64,000 bases of DNA from Phocoena phocoena (lineage: Eukaryota; Chordata; Mammalia; Artiodactyla; Phocoenidae): the NCBI RefSeq assembly GCF_963924675.1, contig NC_089220.1, positions 111,802,697 to 111,866,696 of the forward strand, given 5' to 3'. The position numbers and the translations under genes were made by a program. A model generated the notes under the pieces. The model did not search any database. It worked only from the letters and a program-made list of their open reading frames with translations, and was not told the origin of the DNA. This document shows, piece after piece, positions 56,203-64,000 of the stretch. How positions within the stretch are numbered: position 1 is the stretch's first letter; each line of letters starts with the position of its first letter.

Positions 56203-56375
56203 GTCAGTGGTTCTTAACTGGGGGAGATTTTGCCCCCAGGGACATTGGCAATTTCGGGAGACATTTTTGGTTGTCACATTACTGCTAAACAATGCCTAGG
56301 ACAGCTCCACCCCCAGCACAAAGAATTGTCTGGCCCCAAATGTCAACAGGGTTGAGATTGAGAAACCCTGATCTG
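56203..56375 (+). mobile_element. hAT-Charlie-type nonautonomous DNA transposon
   Basis: Opposite orientation to the two copies near the window start: CAGTGGTTCTTAACTGGGGG at the left and GAGATTGAGAAACCCTG at the right. It lies in the PAQR5 intron upstream of coding exon 2. Confidence 0.72.
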
Positions 56376-57297
56376 ATCAACACAAAAGAGGGAGAAAATC
56401 TCCTGCAAATCCTGCTAGTTCAACAAATAAAACTCTTTCCTTTTCTGTGTTTCTCCCAGTCTCCACCCCACTATGTGTACTTAAAATTTCTATAGTTCTA
56501 TCATCATGGCAGGAATACAGCTGACATCCCACTTTTTTTCACGTAATATCGCATCCTGAGCTTTTGTCCCTCATGCCTCATTGTCTCCATAATTTTTAAT
56601 GGATGTGATGCAGTCCTCCAAGCAGGTTGACATCCCCTTTTTTACCTGACCCGTCCAAGTTCTCATCCGGGATGGTTACTGAGAGCCTTGCCAGGCGGGC
56701 TGCGTGGGGTGGGGAGCTCGCGTGGGCCCTGCTGTGACCAGCCTTCTCCTCCACCTGCAGTGCAGGCTGATGCCATCATAGTTTTCATCGTCAACAGGCC
56801 TTTATGAAGTACCTTGGTGAATATATCCTGGCCCCGGCGGGGAGGGATCTTCTGCAGAGGTCATCCCACCAGCCCCTGACATCCAAGGCTTGTTGGCTCG
56901 AACAGGCAGCATATATGTCAACCAACCACGACGGCATCCGAAGACTGGGCTGTAGGCCCCAGGCACAGGGTGCCAAAGCAGATTCCTAGGCAATATTCAT
57001 GACAGGAGTAAGTGCATCTGGAATGCAAAGACAGGCTGGATTCCCAAAGGGAGTCAGGGCCTTGAATCCTCTCCTCCCCCTGACTGCAGGCTTCTGGAAG
57101 GACATGGGAGTTTAGAAGCGATGGGAGGGAGGCAGGAGCAGCTTGACAGGTGAAGGACTCGGGGTCAAGTGTTCCAGGCTCCAGTGTACAAGTGCACAGC
57201 CTGGGAGAAAACTAGAGACTACCGGAGATGTTCCTCCTGAGACCTTCCCGCCACCCTTCTCGTCTCACCTCGGCGCCCCTTTCTCTTCCCCCTGCAG
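56376..57297. other. Intronic DNA upstream of PAQR5 coding exon 2
   Basis: Unassigned except the pyrimidine tract and acceptor at its end. Confidence 0.45.
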
Positions 57298-57425
57298 GTG
57301 TTCCATGAGCAGGGCATCCTCTTCGGCTACCGACATCCACAGAGTTCCGCCACGGCCTGTCTCCTCAGCCTTTTCCAAATGACCAATGAGACCCTCAACA
57401 TCTGGACGCACTTGCTGCCCTTCTG
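57298..57425 (+). CDS. PAQR5: PAQR5 coding exon 2 (PAQR motif with conserved E-x2-N-x3-H)
   Basis: The 128-nt exon encodes residues 18-59 and two bases of Trp60. It begins V-F-H-E-Q-G-I-L-F-G-Y-R, which is the conserved segment before the first membrane helix of mPR-type PAQRs. It ends with the family signature NETLNIWTHLLPF, in which Glu48, Asn51 and His55 form the conserved acidic/Asn/His motif. The acceptor is a good pyrimidine tract ending CCCCCTGCAG at 57297, and the donor is CTG followed by GTACCT at 57426. The frame is open past the donor to 57486, but the splice phase (2) and the continuation at 60107 fix the true end. The preceding intron is about 18.5 kb and the following one about 2.7 kb. 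Confidence 0.95.
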
Positions 57426-60106
57426 GTACCTCCCAGCCCCCTTGGCCAGCTGCTCACTCAGAGCCTGGGGACTGGGGCTTCTTTAAACACAGCTGGGGTG
57501 GAGAGAGCTGAGATTCCGTGATGGCATTTGGGGGACTCCCCCGTAGTGCTGGGAGGCGTGGCGGTCTGCTGCTGGGGTGAGCTCTAGGACCCAGATTGTG
57601 GTAGGATTGGAGGGGCTCCTGGAAGCTCCCCGGTCTTTCCCTGCTCCCCTGCTTCGGGGCCTGATTTGAGAGGATTGTCTTATTCGGTCTTGGAGGCTTT
57701 CTGGGTCTTTTGGAAGCCCTGGCTAAAATTCCCTAGCTTCAGCAAGTCACTTAACCTCTCTGGGCTTCGCATTTTCCCACATGCCAGGCAGCTCAGTCTG
57801 CGCCTTTCCTGGGGTTGCCCTGAGGATTAGGGGGTGAGGCATTGGGAAAGGCATCGGGCACGGAGCTGTGGGTGCCTGGGACCACAGCAGCCGTGAGGCA
57901 CGTGGTCAGGCAGCACTGAAATGGAGCCAGCCAAGAGAACGCTCCGGTACGTGCACACACACAAATGGGAGCTGCCAGGAAGGTGAGGAGGGACCTGGCT
58001 GAGAAAGGTGAGGACCGAAGACCAGCTTCACATACCTGGTGCCTGTGCATAGCGAGTGAAGGGTGGAGATGGGGTCATAGTATACGAGAGCTGGAAGGAC
58101 CATGGGAGTCATGCGGGCCACCAGCCGACTCAGACCACCACTGGCTGACACAGATGCGGCCCAGAGACAGGAGTGACTTGCTTACATCCCCTGGCAAGTT
58201 CTGGCACGGGTTGGTCTCTGGACTCCCCCTCCCAATCATATTGAGAAGCCAAGAGAGTAGGAAGGACCCCAGGGTGTGTTGCAGGCAGAGAGGGGCCCGA
58301 GGACGGGGGCCTGCCTGGCCAGCAGTTAGAGACAGACCCAGGGCAAAAGGCAGGGGAAGTCTGCTTGGTGCCAGAAACGTCGCCAGTGGAGAAGAGGGAG
58401 AGCTCAGGCTTGGGGTGGGATAGGACCACCCGTAAAGAAGCCCTAGCGCCTGCAGACTGGTCCGGGTGGCAGCAAGATCTACTCACGGAGGCTGCTCGTT
58501 GTTTTAAATTTAAGTCAACTGGATGCACTTGCTGGCCTTCTGGTACCTCCCAGAAGGGTAAAAAGTCTAAATGATAATAAATTATAACATTGCAGAAGGG
58601 AGTAGAGTCGGCGTCTTCCCCCGGCCCCTCTTCGTCCTCTCTGGAGCCGCCGGGGTGACCTGCTGCTCGTGCATCCTCCCAGAACGCTTTTCTAGAGACT
58701 CGAGCATCTGTGACATGTGTGTACACCCAGCACCTGGTTCTTTCCTCCCTTGCTTTTCCCTCAGAGATCTCTTGTCTGACCCTCACAGAAGCCTCTCCGG
58801 CTTTTGAGCGGTGTCCCATTTTCTGGATGAACCACAGGTGACTTAGGCTATTTTGAAGTTTGTGCCAACCACACAGTGCCAGCCTGACCATCCCTGTTTG
58901 CGGGGCTTGAGTTGCTGTGCGCAGATCCCGTTGTCGCTGTTTTACAGCTGAGACGTGCTGGCAGGGGCCGCCCCACCGGGCATGACGCCCCTGTACTGCC
59001 AGGCCTTGAGAGCGCAACACAGAGCAGCAAGGAGGGCTTGGGAGAGCCGGAGAAAGATGCCCCAGGGAAGCGGGACTTGGGAGTAATCTCGAGATGATAA
59101 AAGGGTACATTTTGAAAAATAGCAGATAGCTTAAGCTTGATTTCTGCTGGGACAGGAGGGAAGAGATCACAAATGTAGCCAGAGAAGTTAGCGATGCTCT
59201 TGGGGTTCCTGCGTGAAAAGCTTTTAGTCCCTTCCCTGGGAGAGTTTGTGGGCAAGGGGCCTGGCTCTCTAGTAGAGGTTTGTGGAAGTGGGCAGCTCTA
59301 TAAGCAAGAACCCCACGCATGGGTTATAGGTTAGGCAGATCTGACACAGAACTGTGCAGTGTCTCCATGTAGAGAAGGGTCTGGAGGCCTAGGCTTAGCC
59401 GAGACTCAGCCGTGGGACCAGGCCCCTCAGAAAAGAGATGGTGAGATTCGTGGAGGAATAGCATGGAAGAGGGGGGAGAAAATCGTCCTGTTGTCTTCCA
59501 GACTTTCCAGACCCCACAGAGGAGATTGCTCCTCTTTGAGGTGCCCTCCTGCAAGGGGAACTTGGACCAACCACAGGGATGACGACAAGGCCAAATTTGG
59601 ATCCCATGAGGAATGGTTGAATGCACCGAGGTTTTTTAATGTGAAGCTCAGAGAGGTGTGAGGGATTATGAAGACAGCCTTGAGATATTTGATGGGTTTG
59701 TTTTCTGTTGCGCTGATGGGGAGACCTAGGGCTGATCCAATGGAGAGAGATTCCAGGGAGACAGACGGAGTCTCAATGAAACTTTGCAACACTCAGAGCT
59801 GCCTCAAGAGATGGTGAGCTCCCCATCCCTGGAAGCATGCAAGCTGAAGCTGGAGAGTCACCTGGGCAAGATGCTGTAAAAGGGATCTGTCACCACACGC
59901 AGGGGGAGGGGACTGGACCATTGCCCATCCTGCATATTTCCAACCAAAAAGGACCCCACTCACCCTTCCTTGCTCATGGCATGTCACCAAAGCGAGACCA
60001 TGTAGGAGCCGGTCATCCCAGGGAAATGGAAGGCAGACGACGGTCGGCTTAGGACTATAAGAGGGGCCCCTGTCTCGGAGGTTGAGGGTGTCCCCCTGTG
60101 TTCCAG
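57426..60106 (+). other. PAQR5 intron between coding exons 2 and 3
   Basis: This 2.7-kb intron is bounded by GTACCT and TTCCAG. It is GC-rich with few young repeats. A MIR lies near 57735-57865, and an ancient repeat of uncertain class lies near 59630-59890, recognisable by text such as GAGCTCCCCATCCCTGGA. Long antisense open frames here (for example 58130-59320) show no recognisable domain. Confidence 0.8.
57735..57865 (+). mobile_element. MIR SINE fragment
   Basis: CAAGTCACTTAACCTCTCTG and GTTGCCCTGAGGATTAGGGG, 310 bp downstream of PAQR5 coding exon 2. Confidence 0.65.
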
Positions 60107-60312
60107 GTTCTTCATGTGGAGGTTTGTGAGCACCCTGCGTGTGACGGACGTCCTGAATGACAGCTACTCCTGGCCTCTGCTTGTGTACATGGGCGCCAGC
60201 TGTGTGTACCCCCTCGCATCCAGCTGTGCACACACCTTCAGCTCCATGTCCAGGAACGCCCGGCACATCTGTTACTTCCTGGACTACGGCGCCGTCAACC
60301 TCTTCAGCCTGG
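60107..60312 (+). CDS. PAQR5: PAQR5 coding exon 3 (TM1-TM2 region, PAQR Ser/His/Asp motif)
   Basis: The 206-nt exon completes Trp60, encodes residues 61-128 and gives the first base of codon 129 (expected Gly). It opens with FFMWRF, the start of the first membrane helix, then a short polar loop (VTDVLNDSYSW), then a second hydrophobic stretch. The conserved S-x3-H motif follows: Ser98 and His102 in SSCAHTFSS. Asp119 is in CYFLDYGAVN. In PAQR proteins these residues, with later histidines, line a proposed metal site. The acceptor is GTGTTCCAG at 60106 and the donor is GTACGT at 60313, giving a phase 1 intron. From memory, human PAQR5 continues Gly-Ser-Ala. I found no such exon up to 64000, so the gene runs off the window. 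Confidence 0.95.
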
Positions 60313-60743
60313 GTACGTCAGGTGCTGCTCTTGTCTCCTCTTCCCTGGGACTGAACCACCTGCATCTTCCCCTGGGAGCTGGGGTCACCATGAGGCTCTG
60401 GTGGGCTTCCGGAAGAGTCACCGCAATGCCAGTGCCCCGGCCCGGGTGCCTGATGAGTGTTTTATAAGAAACTTGTCCAAAGGCCTTCTGGCAAATATTT
60501 AACAACTGGCTCTCTGTGGACAAAAGTCCCGGTCCGTGGTGTTGGCAGGTTTGCTGTGGTGTAAATACTCCTGCCACGGCCGGCTTCAAGCCGACAACAT
60601 CACTGAACACGGGGCTGGGGAGAGATGCATGGTAGGTCCCCATTACGTAGCAATTCCTCTGTACAGATACAGCGGGTGCATTGACTGAACAGTTGTTACT
60701 CTTGTTAATATGATGGATAGCATTGTAAGTTTATGTCATTCAA

Positions 60744-61109
60744 TTTTTTTTTTTTTATAAATTTTATGTATGTATGTATGTATGTATTGGCTGCGTCAGG
60801 TCTTCCTTGCTGTGTGCAGGCTTTCTCTACTTTGGGCGAGCGGGGGTTACTCTTCGTTGTGGTGCACAGGCTTCTCATTGCAGTGGCTTCTTTTGTAGTG
60901 GAGCACAGGCTCCAGGCGTGCGGGCTTCAGTAGTTGTGGCATGCGGGCTCAGTAGTTGTGGCCCGTGGGCTCTAGAGCGCAGGCTCAGTAGTTGTGGTGC
61001 ACGGGCTTAGTTGCTCCGCGGCATGTGGGGTCTTCCCGGACCAGGGCTCGAACCCGTGTCCCCTGCATTGGCAGGCGGATTCTCAACCGCTGCGCCATCA
61101 GGGAAGCCG
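60744..61109 (-). mobile_element. Long CHR SINE with (ATGT)n-type tail
   Basis: The duplication TGTCATTCAA is at 60734-60743 and 61110-61119. The A-rich tail has become a GTAT/ATGT microsatellite (60764-60787). It lies in the intron after PAQR5 coding exon 3. Confidence 0.92.
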
Positions 61110-61507
61110 TGTCATTCAACTTTTAATGATGGCTGTGTTTAACAATTGGCTTGCGAGTTCTCTGACGCTAACGATCTCCTGTCACAGGCCGGGGTGAGCC
61201 AACGCCACTCATCAGTGCTGGTCTCTGTTGTGCCCCGCAGAGAAGGGGGTGGTCACAGACCCCATCGGTCTGGAGGCTTGTAGGGATTAGAGCTGCAGGG
61301 ATAGAGTGAGGGGAGGTGGGGGGTTGACACCCTCTCCTCCTGTCTCCTCTCCTCTCCCCCAGTTGTGGGCATCCCAGCTCTAGCCGCTTCCTCCCACCTG
61401 GTCCTGCTCCAGGTGTGAAAGCAAAGTCACCGTCTTCCCTTTGCCCAAGAGGGTGTGTGAGGAACCTACCTCCAACCTGTTCTCCCGCCCCTCTCCCTCT
61501 CTCTTCA

Positions 61508-61587
61508 CTAGTACCACACACGTGCATACATACACACCAACATACATACATAGACAAACATAGACACACACGCACACACACACACAC
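61508..61587 (+). repeat. CA / ACAT-type microsatellite
   Basis: Mixed CACA, ATACATAC and CACG repeats. Cys/Val-rich open frames here come from the repeat. Confidence 0.9.
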
Positions 61588-61599
61588 GAGTCTCTCATG

Positions 61600-62400
61600 C
61601 TCACCAGTCCTCAGTGCTCTGCTGCCCAGTCCCCACTGTTCACTAAAACTCTGGTTGCCGAGGCCCCAGCCTCCTCCTGGCTCACAGGATCCACGCAGGC
61701 CCCGTGGGCTCTCTCTCCAGCCTTTGATGCAGGGGCACCCCCGTGCTCCTCAAACCTCCCCCGCTTCCTCTGGCCCCTGTTACATCACTCCCTCCTAGTT
61801 TTCCTCCCACCCATTCACATGCTAATCCTGCTTGGCCAGTTCCCCTTCCTCCGTCCCCCCACGGGTACGCAAGCTGGGAGTCCATTCTGGGGCCTCTGCT
61901 CTTCCGTGGTCAGGCTCCCTGGGAGATCTCTGCGCCCACACCATCCCCCAACACCTCTGGGGGACACTCCCAAACCCCATCTCTAGTAAACTGCTCACCC
62001 AAGCTCTACACCACATCCAGCCCTGGGACCGAGACTGTCTACATCCTCCCTGCCCCGCCCTTGCATCTACTCCCCTTCGAGTCAGAAATCTATGAATAAT
62101 CAAGTTCCCCCTGCCTCTCGCTCGCCACCCATCCCACTTCACCATCCTGTCTAATCGGTTGGCAAACTCAGTTGAGTTTCTCCTACATACTTTTCAAATC
62201 GGCCGTGCCCCCATTGGCTTGACTCAGTCCCTCACACCTCTCCCCTGGGCTTCACCCAGCTGCCCTGCGGGGTTTCCTCCAGGCCTTCTGACCATGGCAC
62301 CCCTCCCACTTAAACTTTTCCAAGTTCCCGGTTACCTGGGATGAAGTCCAAACTCCTTAACCCGGCAGCTTCCATCACCCTCGATCGCCTGCCCCAGACT
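61600..62400 (+). mobile_element. L2-like remnant
   Basis: Pyrimidine-rich strand text, ending GATGAAGTCCAAACTCCTTA before a diverged 3' part. PAQR5 intron. Confidence 0.5.
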
Positions 62401-62479
62401 CATTTATGATAAGGGCAAGCGTTTCAGAGGCATCACGGCAGGCTCCATGCCGAGCACCCGACCCACCTCCCACATCACC

Positions 62480-62800
62480 AAGGGGTGGCATAACACGGGG
62501 CTTAGCGGCCTAACCCCACCCCCCCCCAATACTTATATGCTCTTAGGCAAGATACAGTTGGCATAGTATGTTCCTCATGGGAGTGTTATAAAGATTAAAT
62601 GCATTTTGTAAATGAAGCGTGTCGGACAGTGCCTGACACTTAGTAAGCAACAGAAGGTAGCGATTACCACGATTACCTAGTTAACCCTGACAGCAGGCCC
62701 CTGAGGTGGGGACCATCATTATACCCACGCTACAGGTGAGAACACTAAAGGTAAGTTACCCGGGTCACGCAGCTTGTAAATGGCAGAGCCAGGGCCTGGG
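62480..62800. mobile_element. Two MIR SINEs in opposite orientation
   Basis: 62480-62665 is sense (TATAAAGATTAAATGCATTT, GTGCCTGACACTTAGTAAGC). 62680-62800 is antisense (GAGAACACTAAAGGTAAGTT, GCAGCTTGTAAATGGCAGAG). Confidence 0.65.
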
Positions 62801-63039
62801 AGCCTCAGGGCCCCTGCCTGTGGCTTCCTCCAAGTCCCCGGGCCTGGATCCACCTCCGTGGAGCTCTGTCTGATTCCTTCATTTCTGCTCCGCACTGGGA
62901 ACAACTCCCTGAGGACAGCCATGCGTCTTTCACATCTGGTTTTCCAGTCCGTAGCCCAGAGCCTGACATGGGGGTGTTCAGTAAACCTGGAAGGAAGGTC
63001 TAGTCAGTCGAGACAGCCTGTGGGATCCACCTGGGACTC

Positions 63040-63480
63040 CCTTGTCTGCAGCCATCTCTCCTCCTCCCCGACCCCATGGAAACCCTCAATCCCTGGAGGG
63101 TGGCGTTTGCTCAGCTTCCTCCCCGATGTGCAGCTGTTCCCCTCCCTCTTGGACCTCCCGCGCACTTTCACTAGGCTTTGACCATCTTAATCCCCTGCTC
63201 AAAAACCTTCAGTGGGCCCCCTATTGCCTGAAAGGGGACGTTCACTTTCCTCAGTCTGGCATCCCAAGGTGTCTCCTGGTCCTGCTCCCTGGAAAGCCGT
63301 CCCTGCCCTCAGGCACCCGTAAGAATCCCCCATCTTCCAAGGATGCTTCCAAGGTCAGCCGCTTGACTGCATGTGTGCCCATCCTGAACGTCCACCTCAC
63401 CCTGGAACCCGCCTGGAGGCACTCACCAGTTTCCCTTTCCACTGCGCTTTTTGGCAGGGACTGAGTCTCCTTCGCTCTTA
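63040..63480 (+). mobile_element. L2-like remnant
   Basis: CCTGCTCAAAAACCTTCAGT and GGGCCCCCTATTGCCTGAAA are characteristic phrases of this repeat class. Confidence 0.55.
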
Positions 63481-64000
63481 TATCACCCATGGAGCTTGGC
63501 CCCAGCCAATAGACCCAGAGCAGATGCATCCTGGTCCACATGGGAGCTTCCCCATGGTATCAGGCTGAGGCAGGAATCTGTCCCCCTGGAGGCAGTTCCA
63601 GCTGAAATCTCACAGGTAGCCTGCAGGAGTGGGGAGCGTTGTACCAGGGGTAGTGATTCTTGGCCCTTTCTGCCTGTATGACCCTGGGCACATCCCTGGG
63701 CTTCACTAGATTTCACCAGTCACATGGGATCAAAGGCAGAGGTTGAACTTGCATGGCCTGAGTTCAGCCTTGAACTAGCATTCCAGGGTTCTTTGTTTTT
63801 GGATAACAGGTGTCCTTAGGCCTGATCTTAGGCTCTGGGCTGACAGGCCTGCAGCTGCCTCTCTCAAAAGGGACCTCAGCAGGTGAGGGTGTCTGGGGAG
63901 GCCATCTGGTCCAGGCTCCTGGACACATCTGTCCCCTTTGAAAAGGACAGTGATCTCCCCTGTTCTTTCAAACAAAAGCTGCAGCAGACAGGTCTCTAAA

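Larger units (their letters stand above)
38793..57297 (+). other. PAQR5 intron between coding exons 1 and 2
   Basis: This 18.5-kb intron is bounded by GTACGT and CCTGCAG. It is packed with antisense L1 (about 42420-49150), SINEs in both orientations, MIR and L2 fragments. I saw no additional exon with PAQR similarity. Confidence 0.85.
60313..64000 (+). other. PAQR5 intron after coding exon 3 (runs past window end)
   Basis: The donor is GTACGT at 60313. The interval holds a long SINE (60744-61109), a CA-rich microsatellite (61508-61587), L2-like and MIR remnants, and unique DNA. No further PAQR5 exon was recognised. Confidence 0.75.

Noticed and set aside
58130..59320. 396-codon antisense open frame in a PAQR5 intron
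   Set aside because: No recognisable domain, GC-rich composition, overlap with frames in other phases, and no splice or promoter signal.
61380..61604. Cys/Val-rich frames as a small secreted protein
   Set aside because: Translation of a CA/TG microsatellite.
1..64000. CRISPR array, operon, prophage or other prokaryotic system
   Set aside because: Repeat families, splice sites and codon structure are mammalian. No spaced short-repeat array exists; the SINE repeats are dispersed and long.

Overview
The window is mammalian nuclear DNA and almost certainly cetacean (whale, dolphin or porpoise). The evidence is a dense set of tRNA-derived CHR SINEs, in the long form ending in A-rich TTTA-type tails and the short form of about 200 bp, together with cetartiodactyl-type L1 3' ends. 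Both sit on a background of older L1M, L2, MIR, MaLR and hAT remnants. There are no operons, bacterial genes or CRISPR arrays. Species cannot be read from the sequence.

The only host gene I can support is PAQR5 (membrane progestin receptor gamma) on the + strand. Its first three coding exons are at 38742-38792, 57298-57425 and 60107-60312. They have consensus splice sites and matching phases (0, 2, 1) and encode residues 1-128 plus the first base of codon 129. The remaining exons must lie beyond 64000. An acceptor at 38625 and an untranslated leader at 38626-38741 show that at least one non-coding exon lies upstream of the ATG. I infer that much of 1-38625 is 5' intron or 5' flank of PAQR5, but I could not identify exon 1 or a promoter.

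Layout. 1-14700: GC-rich unique DNA with L2-like and MIR remnants, two hAT fragments and seven SINEs. 14772-17447: a young antisense L1 with ORF1 and the endonuclease part of ORF2. It is truncated at its 3' end, yet flanked by a perfect 12-bp target duplication. 17660-27945: SINEs, L1 scraps, L2, an unusual CpG-rich block (25261-25680) with a triplicated 17-mer, and a MaLR LTR. 28040-30150: a nested L1/SINE stack. 30151-38600: mostly unique DNA with SINEs, a 607-bp L1 3' end and a perfect 13-bp inverted repeat. 38626-60312: PAQR5 exons and introns, with a long run of decayed antisense L1 (about 42420-49150). 60313-64000: PAQR5 intron 3 with one long SINE, L2 and MIR.

I found no previously undescribed multi-gene system. 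The most interesting material is retrotransposition biology: two SINE-L1 composites each enclosed by one target duplication, a 3'-truncated L1 with intact integration hallmarks, and insertions reduced to 57 bp or to a bare poly(A) tract. For the gene, the points of interest are a short upstream ORF before the PAQR5 start and an inverted SINE pair bracketing coding exons 2 and 3. Repeat family names come from recognising consensus sequence by eye, and older ones have approximate edges.
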